DNA of 64,000 nucleotides from positions 205,227-269,226 of the forward strand of contig JAVJQK010000035.1 of assembly GCA_040218145.1 (NCBI GenBank), given 5' to 3'. The translations under genes and the position numbers were made by a program. The notes below the pieces were generated by a model, which worked only from the letters and a program-made list of their open reading frames with translations, ran no database searches and was not told the DNA's origin. Of this stretch, positions 25,401 through 35,896 are shown piece after piece. The DNA is from Sandaracinaceae bacterium (GTDB lineage: Bacteria > Myxococcota_A > Polyangia > Polyangiales > Sandaracinaceae). Numbering within the stretch: position 1 is the first letter of the stretch; the number at the start of each line of letters is the position of its first letter.

Positions 25401-26340
25401 GACGGTGACCGAGGCGGCCGACGGCTGGGAGGCCGTCGAGCAGGTCACCCGGGGCGCCACCCCGATCGAGGCGGTGCTGATGGACGTGCAGATGCCCATC
25501 GTCGACGGCGTGGAGGCGGCCCGCCTGGTCCGACAGGACCGCCGCTTCGCGGAGCTGCCGATCATCGCGCTGACGGCGGGCGCCTTCCGCTCCGAGCGCG
25601 AGCGCGCGCTCGACGCGGGCATGACGGACTTCATCACGAAGCCCTACGACCCCGAGACGCTCATCGCGAGCGTGCGCGCCCATGTCAGTCGCGCGCGCGG
25701 CGCGCAGGTGGGCGTCGCGACCCGCGTCGGGGGCGTGGAGCGGCGAGACGGCTGGCCGACGATCGACGGCATCGACGCGCGCGAAGCGGAGACGCGGCTG
25801 GGCGGGGACACGGAGCTGTTCCGTCTTCTGCTCGGGCGGCTTCGGGAGGACATCGGCGCCGCCCGCGGATCCCGACTGCTGTCGGGCGATCGGCGCGTCA
25901 GCAAGGCGTGGCTCCACAAGCTCCGAGGCACGGCGGGCAACCTCGGCGCGCGTCAGCTCCGACTCCGGGCCGGCGAGGCCGAGCGCGCCATGGCCACCGA
26001 GGACGACGCGCTGCTGAGCCCGGCGATGGAGGCGCTGAACGCGGAGATGCAGCGCGTCGTGGACGGCATCGACCGCGCGGATCTGTGGGAGCATCGTCGC
26101 CCCCCGGCGGCGACGAGCGAGAGCCCGCCCCTCGATCCGACGACCGTCGAGCGCGCGATGCGCCTGCTGGAGGAGCAGAGCTTCGGCGCGGTCGATGTCA
26201 TCAAGGAGGCCGCGCCTGCTCTCGCCGCGCGTCTCGGGGCGAGCGCGTTCGCCGACCTCCAGACCGCCGTCGCGGGGCTCGACTTCGCGACCGCGCGCGC
26301 GCTCCTCGCCACGCTGGGCCCGTCGGCCGCCGCCGGCTGA
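22495..26340 (+). CDS. Hybrid histidine kinase: four PAS, HisKA, HATPase, two REC, Hpt
   Basis: GTG 22495 overlaps the GGDEF gene stop (GTGA); 1281 residues, with no transmembrane segment. PAS domains lie at about 3-120, 150-268, 280-402 and 410-545, each followed by a PAC-like ending such as KLVGTFQDISDRE. The HisKA site is H576 in MSHEIRTP. The ATPase N box is near 689 and the G1 box DTGVGM near 721. The first receiver keeps D853 but lacks much of the acidic pocket. The second is complete (VADDSD, D997 in MDVQMP, K in ITKPYD). The Hpt His is H1141 in HKLRGTAGNLGA. A complete intramolecular phosphorelay feeding the cyclic-di-GMP regulator upstream is the likely design. Confidence 0.9.
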   Translation: MSPDTYRELVESMPHLVWTCDHEGRCDYLSPQWVAYTGVPALEQLGFGWLEQLHPDDVELTQERWTAAATAGRPFDTEFRIRRHDGAHRWFKTRAVPELDDAGTIVRWFGTNTDIQELRDAQHAESALASELERRVAEQTRELRAANDRLGTLAIQLETAQRITRVGSWEMDVASGRVDWSDELYRVFGLSPQEGAPPYEQQTRLFAPESWDRLTASVQRSVETGEGYELFLTAIDVEGHRRATVARAETLRDAEGRVAKLVGTFQDISDRERAATELRRLNERFQLAAGAAHIGVWEWDLVDDSLVWDDTMHRIYDTDPETFGGAYDAWRSALHPEDLAAAEQLLQDSVAGTAEFRTIFRIVRRDGEVRYIRAESDIARGADGRALRVTGVNWDITDQRVAEITLRRAEAVQRGILEGAGLSIIATDPEGRISLFNPAAELLLGYRAQELVGVATPGEFHEDEEVEARRRELEEERGVAVSPFEALVSGSECGAPVAREWTYVRKDGSRVPVWLVVSTLRDGGEVVGYLGVAADLTDRKRSEAELVSLNRLLAQRSNDAEAASHAKSMFLANMSHEIRTPIGAITGVTYLLGRTALTEEQTQHVATIERSTRSLLGLVNDVLDLSKIEAGQLSLEVESFPLPEVLDDLARLMAAYSADKGLELIIECDPDLPEQLLADRVRLMQILVNLAGNAIKFTDRGSVRVSAARVGEQLRFEVQDTGVGMDAALSARIFEPFTQSRGAASRPGGTGLGLAIVHELVTLMEGEIGISSTPGRGTRIWVDVPLREAPGDSRRSNVAARRLLLAVAHDAQRSVLADHATALGLEVTVARSGGAALAALAQADRAFDLVVLDFELEDHDGLETLERLLQLPVTRPASVIVAGGEVMPGLREDPRATLADVLLAKPITPSLLHDALVRASVVRSGSAHVAPLEPISAAVQRLPGVSVLVADDSDVNRTIARRILELEGATVTEAADGWEAVEQVTRGATPIEAVLMDVQMPIVDGVEAARLVRQDRRFAELPIIALTAGAFRSERERALDAGMTDFITKPYDPETLIASVRAHVSRARGAQVGVATRVGGVERRDGWPTIDGIDAREAETRLGGDTELFRLLLGRLREDIGAARGSRLLSGDRRVSKAWLHKLRGTAGNLGARQLRLRAGEAERAMATEDDALLSPAMEALNAEMQRVVDGIDRADLWEHRRPPAATSESPPLDPTTVERAMRLLEEQSFGAVDVIKEAAPALAARLGASAFADLQTAVAGLDFATARALLATLGPSAAAG

Positions 26341-26393
26341 GCCCGACGCGCTCCCCCACTCCCAGCGACGGGCGTGGCCTGGCGGGAACGGGA

Positions 26394-26416
26394 GGAGGGG
26401 CGCGCTCAGCCCCTCC
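26394..26416. terminator. Hairpin between convergent genes
   Basis: An 8-bp perfect stem (GGAGGGGC with GCCCCTCC) around a 7-base loop sits between the stops of the hybrid kinase (+) and the TPR-PEGA gene (-). There is no T tract on either side, so it may act as a barrier hairpin rather than a classical intrinsic terminator. Confidence 0.4.
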
Positions 26417-26431
26417 AGCGAGCCAGTCTCG

Positions 26432-27391
26432 CTAGGGCCCGCGGACGCCCGTCGCGTCTTCGTCGGAGACCGTGATGCGCTCGGTGCCGACGGTGCGGCC
26501 CTCGACGAACCAGAGGATCAGGCCGACGACGCCGAGGCCGATGGCGCTGCCGAGGAACACGTCCGAGAAGGCCGCGACGGTGCGGGCCTCGGCGAGATCG
26601 GTCTGCTGGCGGGAGGCGGCGTCGACGCCGAGGCCGATGCTCACGCCCAGCGACGCGACCGCGAGGCCCCAGGTGATCCAGGTGAAGATCCGGTCGGCGC
26701 GGATGGCGCGGTAGCGGGTCTCGGGGACGAGGTCGGCGTAGGCGGCGGTGGTCACGCCCGCCTCCACGCTGACCTCGGAGCGGAACGGCACGTAGCCCTC
26801 GCGCAAGACCGCGAGGCGGTGGCGCCCCGGCGTGACGTCGCGCGGCTGGTCCCAGGGCGTCTGGCCCGCGGACGCGCCGTCGAGCTGCACTTCGGATCCG
26901 TCGCGGTTGGCGCTGAGCCGGAGGGTGCCCTCGGTGGGGGCCGACTGGGCCGCCGCGCGCGCCGCCTCCGCGCGCTCGCGGAGCGACTCGATGTGGGCCT
27001 CGACCTGCTCGCGGTCTGGGGGGTCGACGCGGTCTCGCAGGTACCGCTGGTAGTGCTCGATGGCCAGCTCGTACTCGGACAGCTCCTCGTGGGAGCGAGC
27101 GATGTTGAACCAGAGGTCGGCGCTCGGCACGAGCTGCGCGGCCACCTGGAAGCTCTGGATCGCGTCGCGATAGCGGTGCGCGCGGAAGTGCTCGATGCCG
27201 GCGAGGAAGTTCTGGCGCGCCCGCTGGGTCGCCTGGAGATCTTCCGGCTGCGTGTCGTCGGCCTGCCCCTCCCCGGGCTCGGCCGGAGGCAGGTCGTCCT
27301 GCGCCTGGGCGAGCCCCGCAGAGGCGCCGAACGCGAGGAGAGTCGCGGCGATCGCGACGCATCGAGCAAGCCGGGACGAGCGAGTCTTCAC
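26432..27391 (-). CDS. TPR-PEGA membrane protein
   Basis: The start is GTG 27391, directly before the signal peptide (LARCVAIAATLLAFGASAGLAQA); 319 residues. TPR-like helices follow (NFLAGIEHFRAHRYRDAIQSF and DLWFNIARSHEELSEYELAI). A charged helix (DREQVEAHIESLRERAEAARAA) leads to a PEGA domain (GTLRLSANRDGSEVQLDGASAG...TPGRHRLAVLREGYV). Two transmembrane segments lie near the C-terminus (TWITWGLAVASLGVSIGLGV and FLGSAIGLGVVGLILWFVEG). The order matches the gene at 19494. No ribosome site is obvious. It is divergent from the ATP-grasp gene. Probably a periplasm-facing inner-membrane protein; function unknown. Confidence 0.75.
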   Translation of the reverse strand: MKTRSSRLARCVAIAATLLAFGASAGLAQAQDDLPPAEPGEGQADDTQPEDLQATQRARQNFLAGIEHFRAHRYRDAIQSFQVAAQLVPSADLWFNIARSHEELSEYELAIEHYQRYLRDRVDPPDREQVEAHIESLRERAEAARAAAQSAPTEGTLRLSANRDGSEVQLDGASAGQTPWDQPRDVTPGRHRLAVLREGYVPFRSEVSVEAGVTTAAYADLVPETRYRAIRADRIFTWITWGLAVASLGVSIGLGVDAASRQQTDLAEARTVAAFSDVFLGSAIGLGVVGLILWFVEGRTVGTERITVSDEDATGVRGP

Positions 27392-27472
27392 GTGATGAGA
27401 GGAGAATACCGGAGGCCGTGGCCGGAGGTCCACCGAAAGGCTGGTCGCAAATCCGGCGCGCGGGCTCGTGGC

Positions 27473-27481
27473 TGCTATGAT
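27473..27481 (+). promoter_or_regulatory. Extended -10 promoter for the ATP-grasp gene
   Basis: TGCTATGAT is an extended -10 with five of six consensus bases. It lies 85 bp before the GTG at 27567 and overlaps the upstream ATG at 27477, which argues for the later start. No strong -35 is visible. Confidence 0.4.
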
Positions 27482-27566
27482 CGCGGGCCGTGTCGCTCTG
27501 GCTTCCACCTCTGCGCGCTCCGCTTCGAGCTCGAGCGTGTCCCGGTCGCGAGCGGAGCGCCCCGCG

Positions 27567-28925
27567 GTGAGCGCGCGCTGGCGTGTCTGGTGCGATGAGG
27601 CCGAGCTCGCGGTCGAGTGCGCCCGCGCCGCCGAGGCGATCGGGCTCGACCTCGAGCCGTCCATCGATCCCGGCGCGGCGGAGCGATGCCGGGCCGCGAC
27701 CGCGGACGGGGAGCGAGTGGCCCTGGCGCTCGCCCGACCGCCCCAGGCGGGCGCGCTGGTCGAGCTGGCCACGGCGGCCCGGCTCGCCGAGCGGGCCGTA
27801 CCGGTCGCGCTGGTCACGGGCGATCCCGAGAGCGACCGCCTGCGCTGGCTGGCGGGCGACCTCGGCCTCGTCGCGGTCGGCGAGATCGAGCCCCTGCTCG
27901 CCGCGCTCGCGCTGCTCGACACGCGCTCCGCGCATCCCTGGACCGCGTCCACGCGTCGCCTGACGCCGCTGGACCGCAAGCGGCTGGGGGACGACGCCAT
28001 CACCACCGGCCGCGGCGGGGGCCGCCTGCTCCGCGCCGACGAGGGACGCCTGGGCTGGGCGTCGAAGGGGACGGATCCGAGCGCGGTCCTGGGCTCGCCG
28101 CGCGCGGTGGGCGAGGCCCTCCGGGCGTGCCGCCTTCGCACGCTGGCGATGCCGCCCGCGCGGGCGGTCATGGAGGGGGTCGATCGGGCCGCGGTGCAGG
28201 AGGTGATCTTCGGACCCCCGCGCGCGCTGTCGGACCCCGCCAGCAAGGCCGCGCTCGATCCGTACGGGCTCCCGATGCCAATCGAGGAGTTGTGCACGAG
28301 CCCGTCGCGCGCCGCGAGCGAGGCGGCGCGGCTCGGCTTCCCGGTCCGGATCTCGCTCGCCAGCCCGGATCTGCGCTTGTGGGACCACCCGGATCTCGCC
28401 GTGGACGGCGTCGACAACGCGGCCCGCGTCCGCGACGTCTATCGACAGATCATGGCGATGGCGAGCGAGCGTCAGCCCGACGCGCGGCTCCTGGGCGTCC
28501 ACGTGACGGCGACCACGACATCGCAAGCGATGCTGCGGGTCGTCGCGGAGCCGCTGCCCGACGGCCTGGTGCTCGCGGAGATCGGGTTCGCCGATCCCCA
28601 CGGCCGCGCGTCGGACGACCGCACCGTGACGGTGCTGCCCGCGAGCGTCGACGCGATCGAGCGCGTGCTGGGACGGCTGGCGGGCGCGCCGCTGGTGCTG
28701 GGTGGAGGGGCCGCCGCCCGTCGCGCCGCGGTGCACGCGATCTGCGACACCCTGCTCCGGCTCGCCGCCTTCGTGGACGAGCATCGCGCCGAGGTGGAGC
28801 GGGTGGAGCTGAACCCGATGGCGCTCCTCCTGGACGGCGCGACCGAGGTCCGCGAGGCCTGCGTCACCGTCGGTGACGCGTTCCTACGAACGCTCGAATC
28901 GCCCCGCCCGCTCGGCGAGATGTGA
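27567..28925 (+). CDS. Degenerate ATP-grasp (acetate-CoA ligase-like) protein
   Basis: The protein has 452 residues from GTG 27567; the frame is open upstream to 27468. The second half resembles the ATP-grasp_5 domain of ADP-forming acyl-CoA synthetases: LDPYGLPMPIEELCTSPSRA, ARLGFPVRISL, NAARVRDVYRQI, and a closing VERVELNPMALLL like the ELNPL motif. The lysine normally found in the PVVLK strand is replaced (PVRISL), and the glycine-rich regions are poor, so ATP use is doubtful. The N-terminal 150 residues contain a Rossmann-like unit without a recognised motif. It may be a non-catalytic or regulatory relative. It is divergent from the TPR-PEGA gene. Confidence 0.6.
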   Translation: MSARWRVWCDEAELAVECARAAEAIGLDLEPSIDPGAAERCRAATADGERVALALARPPQAGALVELATAARLAERAVPVALVTGDPESDRLRWLAGDLGLVAVGEIEPLLAALALLDTRSAHPWTASTRRLTPLDRKRLGDDAITTGRGGGRLLRADEGRLGWASKGTDPSAVLGSPRAVGEALRACRLRTLAMPPARAVMEGVDRAAVQEVIFGPPRALSDPASKAALDPYGLPMPIEELCTSPSRAASEAARLGFPVRISLASPDLRLWDHPDLAVDGVDNAARVRDVYRQIMAMASERQPDARLLGVHVTATTTSQAMLRVVAEPLPDGLVLAEIGFADPHGRASDDRTVTVLPASVDAIERVLGRLAGAPLVLGGGAAARRAAVHAICDTLLRLAAFVDEHRAEVERVELNPMALLLDGATEVREACVTVGDAFLRTLESPRPLGEM

Positions 28926-28986
28926 CGGCGACGAACGGCACGCCGTTCGTCCTCCCCGTACTCACCTTCGAAGAGCGCTCACGCCG

Positions 28987-29202
28987 TCACTCGGCGGTCT
29001 CGGCTCCTACCGCGTTGTCGGTGGAGAAGCCGCGCTGGCCCTCTTCCACGACACACTCACCGCAGAGGATTCCCTCGCAATGAGCGCCGTCTTGACACGA
29101 GAACGGGATGATCTGCGCAAAGCGCGCAATGATCAGGTACACGACGAGCAGTCCGCCCACGACCACCACGCCTTTGATGGCGGGGCTCATATCTTCCCAC
29201 AT
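28987..29202 (-). CDS. Small membrane protein with four cysteines (71 aa)
   Basis: The start is ATG 29202, preceded by a perfect AAGGAGG (29211-29217) at 8-base spacing, the best ribosome site I saw in the window. The protein has one transmembrane helix (about 10-29, IKGVVVVGGLLVVYLIIARF). A short segment with C36, C42, C47 and C50 (FSCQDGAHC, ILCGEC) follows, then an acidic tail. The Cys spacing could bind a metal or form disulfides. The base composition around it is less GC-rich than its neighbours. It is convergent with the ATP-grasp gene and divergent from the acyl-CoA synthetase. I do not recognise a family. Confidence 0.7.
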   Translation of the reverse strand: MWEDMSPAIKGVVVVGGLLVVYLIIARFAQIIPFSCQDGAHCEGILCGECVVEEGQRGFSTDNAVGAETAE

Positions 29203-29234
29203 TGCAGTCGCCTCCTTGATGCGAGCCGGTGGCG

Positions 29235-29264
29235 AGAGTACGGAAGCACTTCGCGCCGGGTCAA
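29235..29264 (-). promoter_or_regulatory. Putative sigma-70-type promoter for the 71-aa membrane protein
   Basis: On the minus strand, TTGACC (29264-29259) and TACTCT (29240-29235) are separated by 18 bp, placing transcription start near 29228, about 26 bases before the ATG. The -35 is good (5/6); the -10 is weak (3/6). Confidence 0.4.
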
Positions 29265-29338
29265 CTACTACGGCACCTTTTGCGGATTGTTGAACTCGGA
29301 GCGCACCGCGACGCCGCGAGGTCACGGAGGAGCGACGG

Positions 29339-30976
29339 ATGAGCGGAGCGGGGGACGGCTGGATCGACAGGGCGCGGGCGGCCGCGCGCGTGGCGTTCCG
29401 CAGCGGTCTCGCGTTCGACGCGCGCCCGAGCGCGCTGGTGGAGCTGGCCCGCGTCCGGCTCGCCGGCCCCCTCGGCCTCCCCGCGCTGTTCCGCGTCCAC
29501 GCCGCCTCGCGCGGGGACGAGACGGCGATCGTCTACGAGGGACGCGCCCTCTCCTGGCGCGCGCTCGACGAGCGCGTGGATCGACTGGCCGCGGGTCTGG
29601 CCGCGCGCTGCGGCGTGGGCCCGGGCGACGCGGGCCTGCTCGTGCTCCACAACCGCCCCGAGGTCCTCGAGGCGCAGGGCGCGCTGGCGCGGCTCGGCGG
29701 CGCGGCGGTGAGCGTGAGCTGGCGCTCCACGGAAGAGGAGCTGAAGTACCTGGCCTCGCACTCGGGCGCGAAGGTCGTGTTCGTCGAGCCGGAGCTCGCC
29801 GATCGCGTCCGGGATCTAGGCATCGCGCAGGAGTGCGTCATCACCGTCGGGCCCGCCGAGGACGCCCCCGACGGCGTCACCGCCTACGAGCGGCTCGTGC
29901 GAGACGCGCACCCCACCCGACGCGACGGCGAGGAGGGCTCGGTCGTCATCTACACCAGCGGGACGACGGGCAAGCCGAAGGGCGCCGTGCGCACGTTCCC
30001 CAAGGAGATGATCTGGGCGATGCTGCACGTCTTCGACGAGCTGCCCGTCCGGGTCGACGATCGCCACCTCGCGGTCTGCCCGATGTACCACTCGACCGCG
30101 TTCGGCTTCATCGGCTTCACCCTGACGCTCGGCGGCGCCGTCGTCATCGAGCGCGGCTTCGACCCGGAGCGCTTCCTGGCGCTGGTCGAGCGCGAGCGCA
30201 TCACCACGACCGCGCTCGTCCCGACCATGCTGCACCGGCTCCTCGAGCTGCCCGCGTCGGTCCGCCGGCGCTACGACACGCGCAGCCTGCGGGCGGTCTT
30301 CTCCGGCGGCGCGCCGCTGTCGGGGGCGCTCGCGGAGCGCGCGATCGCCGAGCTGGGCCACGTGCTCTACAACTTCTACGGCTCGACGGAGACGGGGCTC
30401 AACACGCTCGCGACGCCGGAGGAGCTGCTGCGCTCTCCCGGCACCATCGGCCACCTCATCGCAGGCAACGAGGCGCGCTTGCTCGACGACGCGGGGCGAG
30501 AGGTCGCGCCCGGGGAGACGGGCGAGCTCTACGTGAAGAACACGATGCTCGTCTCGGGCTACCACCGGGACGACGAGGCCACGCGCGCGTCGATGCGGGA
30601 CGGCTTCTTCTCGGTCGGCGACCTCGCCCACGTCGACCGGCACGGCCTGTTCCACATCGACGGCCGCAAGCGCGACATGATCATCAGCGGGGGCGTCAAC
30701 GTGTATCCGGCCGAGGTCGAGGAGGTGCTGCACCGGCACCCCGAGGTGGCCGAGGTCGCGGTGGTCGGCGTGCCCGACGACGAGTGGGGCGAGCGCGTGC
30801 GCGCGTGCGTCGTGCCGCGCGCCCTCCCCTTCGACGAGGCCGACTTCATCGCGTGGAGCCGCCGCCAGCTCGCCGGCCCGAAGGTCCCGCGCGAGGTGAT
30901 CGTCCTGGACGAGCTGCCGAAGAACCCCACCGGCAAGGTGCTCAAGCGCGATCTGCGCGCCGCGGCCCGGGACTGA
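29339..30976 (+). CDS. AMP-forming acyl-CoA synthetase
   Basis: ATG 29339 follows GGAGGAGCGACGG; 545 residues. Adenylation motifs are complete: YTSGTTGKPKGAV (P-loop), PMYHSTAFGF, YNFYGSTETG, GELYVKNTMLVSGYHRD, DGRKRDMIISGGVNVYP and PKNPTGKVLKRDL with the catalytic lysine. It should activate a carboxylic acid, probably a fatty acid, to acyl-AMP and then acyl-CoA in the cytoplasm. An N-terminal extension of about 50 residues precedes the ANL domain. No beta-oxidation genes adjoin it, so substrate chain length is open. It is convergent with the pirin gene at 7 bp. Confidence 0.9.
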   Translation: MSGAGDGWIDRARAAARVAFRSGLAFDARPSALVELARVRLAGPLGLPALFRVHAASRGDETAIVYEGRALSWRALDERVDRLAAGLAARCGVGPGDAGLLVLHNRPEVLEAQGALARLGGAAVSVSWRSTEEELKYLASHSGAKVVFVEPELADRVRDLGIAQECVITVGPAEDAPDGVTAYERLVRDAHPTRRDGEEGSVVIYTSGTTGKPKGAVRTFPKEMIWAMLHVFDELPVRVDDRHLAVCPMYHSTAFGFIGFTLTLGGAVVIERGFDPERFLALVERERITTTALVPTMLHRLLELPASVRRRYDTRSLRAVFSGGAPLSGALAERAIAELGHVLYNFYGSTETGLNTLATPEELLRSPGTIGHLIAGNEARLLDDAGREVAPGETGELYVKNTMLVSGYHRDDEATRASMRDGFFSVGDLAHVDRHGLFHIDGRKRDMIISGGVNVYPAEVEEVLHRHPEVAEVAVVGVPDDEWGERVRACVVPRALPFDEADFIAWSRRQLAGPKVPREVIVLDELPKNPTGKVLKRDLRAAARD

Positions 30977-30983
30977 GCGCGGC

Positions 30984-32144
30984 TCAGGTGGGGGTCTCGA
31001 CCCGGCCGCCGGGGCGCATCGCGAAGCGCTCGTGGGTGCGCGGGTGCACGGGCTCGGGGCTCGGCCAGGGCCAGCCCCCGAACTGGGTGCGCTGGTAGTC
31101 CGCGTAGGCCTGGCGGATCTCGAGCTCCGTGTTCATCACGAACGGGCCGTGGCGCGCGACGGGCTCGCCGATGGGGCGCCCCTGGAGCACGACCAGCTCG
31201 GCCGGCGTGTCGCCCGCCTCCAGCGCGAGATCGGACGCGCCGCGCACCGCCACGTGGTGCCGCGCCGGCACGTCTCGTCCCCCCACCCGCAGGCCGTCGC
31301 CGACGAAGAAGTAGAGCGCGCGTCGTACGCCGTCGGGCGCGGCGGGGAGCACGGTCCGGGCGCCCGGCTCCATGGCGATCGTGAAGATGCCGACGTGGTT
31401 CTCGGCCGCCGACGCCCACGAGTGAGGCGGCGGCGCGGGCGCGGCCAGACCCTCCATGCGGCCCGCGACCAGCGTCACGCGCGTCTCGCGACCGGCGCCG
31501 TCACGGGTCACGCGCGCGGGGATGGTGGGCTGCCAGAGCATCGAGAAGTGCGGCTCGACCATCTTGTTCACGGCCGGCAGGTTGAGCCAGATCTGGAACA
31601 GCTCGAGGGGGTTGTCGCGGTCGGCGCGCAGCAGCGGGAACATCTCCGCGTGCTGGATGCCGCCGCCCGCCGTCAGCCACTGCACGTCCCCGCGGCCGTA
31701 GCGCGCGGTGGCGCCCATCGAGTCGGAGTGATCGAGCAGCCCGCGGCGCACGACGGTGACCGTCTCGAAGCCGCGGTGCGGGTGGCGCGGGAAGCCCGGC
31801 ACGACCTCACCGTGGTACATGCGCCAGTCGAGCCGCTCGTCGAAGTCCCGGCCCATGCGGTGCCCCGCGAGCGACTCCGCCGGCCCCATGCGCGCGTCAC
31901 CCCGCGGGTAGTCGTCGTCGTGATGCATGCAGAACAGGAAAGGGTCCTGCGTCTGCCAGGGCGTCGTGAGCGGCTCGACGCGGAGCACGGCGTCGCCTCC
32001 CGTCGGATCGGCGGGCGGCCGCTCTCGGTTGGAGGGACGCGCCAGCCGGCCGCGCGGAGACTCCCCGTCGCAGCCGAGGGCCAGGCCCGCTCCGCCCGCC
32101 GCCAACAAGCCGATCGCGCGCCGCCGTGAGAGCTCCGAAGTCAT
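30984..32144 (-). CDS. Pirin-family protein with Tat-like lipoprotein signal
   Basis: The 386-residue protein has an N-terminal SRRRAIGLLAAGGAGLALGC, which combines a twin-arginine pattern with a lipobox-like Cys. The two cupin domains of pirins are evident: HPHRGFETVTVV (metal-binding His in the first cupin), GDVQWLTAGGGIQHAE and LFQIWLNLP, then a C-terminal cupin half (LVVLQGRPIGEPVARHGPFVMNT). Most pirins are cytoplasmic quercetin-2,3-dioxygenase-like or regulatory proteins. A secreted, lipid-anchored copy is unusual. It stands alone between the convergent acyl-CoA synthetase and the uvrA operon end. Function unproven. Confidence 0.85.
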   Translation of the reverse strand: MTSELSRRRAIGLLAAGGAGLALGCDGESPRGRLARPSNRERPPADPTGGDAVLRVEPLTTPWQTQDPFLFCMHHDDDYPRGDARMGPAESLAGHRMGRDFDERLDWRMYHGEVVPGFPRHPHRGFETVTVVRRGLLDHSDSMGATARYGRGDVQWLTAGGGIQHAEMFPLLRADRDNPLELFQIWLNLPAVNKMVEPHFSMLWQPTIPARVTRDGAGRETRVTLVAGRMEGLAAPAPPPHSWASAAENHVGIFTIAMEPGARTVLPAAPDGVRRALYFFVGDGLRVGGRDVPARHHVAVRGASDLALEAGDTPAELVVLQGRPIGEPVARHGPFVMNTELEIRQAYADYQRTQFGGWPWPSPEPVHPRTHERFAMRPGGRVETPT

Positions 32145-32192
32145 GACGGTGGTATCGGACCGCCTCGGCCCCCCGTCAATCCAGCCGACAGC

Positions 32193-34975
<2,783 letters not shown>

Positions 34976-34979
<4 letters not shown>

Positions 34980-35896
34980 CGCTCGCCCTCCGTCAGCGCC
35001 AGCGCCATCCGCAGCGCCGCCTCCATGCCCGCCGGGTCCGCGCGGCCGACGGCGTCGTAGGCCACCCCGTGATCGACGCTCGTGCGCACGAACGGGAGGC
35101 CCCAGGTCACGTTCACCGCCTCGCCCCAGTCGAGCAGCTTGGACGCGATCGTCGCCTGGTCGTGGAACATCGCCACCACGCCGTCGACCTCCCCCGCGCT
35201 CGCGCGCCGGAAGGCGGTCTCGGCGCCGGTCGGGCCCGACACCCGCGCGTCGGTCTCGCTCCGCGCCGCCTCGACCGCGGCCGCGATGACGTCGCGGTCC
35301 TCGGTGCCGAAGAGCCCGTCCTCGCCCGCGTGCGGGTTCAGCGCGCCGACCACGATGGACGGCCGCGCGTACCCGAGGCGCGTCAGCGCGTCCGCGAGGT
35401 GCAGGATGGCGCGCTTCACGCGCGGCACGGTGATCGCGTCCGGGACGGCGCGCAGGGACAGGTGCGTCGTGGCGAGCGCGACCCGAAGGCGCGGGCCGAG
35501 GAACATCATCGTCACGTCGTCGTCGGCGAGGCCGGCGCGGCGCGCGAGGTGCTCGGTCTGTCCCGTGAAGGCGACGCCGCTCCGCTCGATGGCGGCCTTG
35601 CTCGTGGGCGCGGTCACGATGGCGCGCCCCTCCCCCGCCAGGGCGCGGTCGATCGCCGCGTCGAGCGCCGCCAGCTGGGCGCGGCCCCCGGCGTCGGTGG
35701 GGCCCGCCGCGCTCACCACCGCCTCCGGCAGGGCGCCGGTGTCGACGATCTCGAGCCCGCTCCCCGCGAGCCGCGCGGCGTCACCGAACAGCACGCAGGG
35801 CCAGCCGCAGCCGCCGGCCGCCTTCAGGCTGATCTCGGGGCCGACGCCGGCGGGGTCGCCCGTCGGGACGAGGAGCGGCTTCTTCGCGAGGCTCAC
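34976..35896 (-). CDS. pdxA: 4-hydroxythreonine-4-phosphate dehydrogenase
   Basis: The 306-residue enzyme of pyridoxal phosphate synthesis oxidises 4-phosphohydroxythreonine with NAD and a divalent metal. Family signatures: PTGDPAGVGPEISL at the N-terminus, TAPTSKAAI, FTGQTEHLA, GALNPHAGEDGLFGTED, MFHDQATIASK (metal/substrate His-Asp) and TSVDHGVAYDAVGRADP. GTG 35896 overlaps the stop of the upstream regulator (GTGA), and its stop overlaps the uvrA TTG. It is about 20 residues shorter than many homologs, with no key motif missing. The frame is open further upstream, but homology starts here. Confidence 0.93.
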
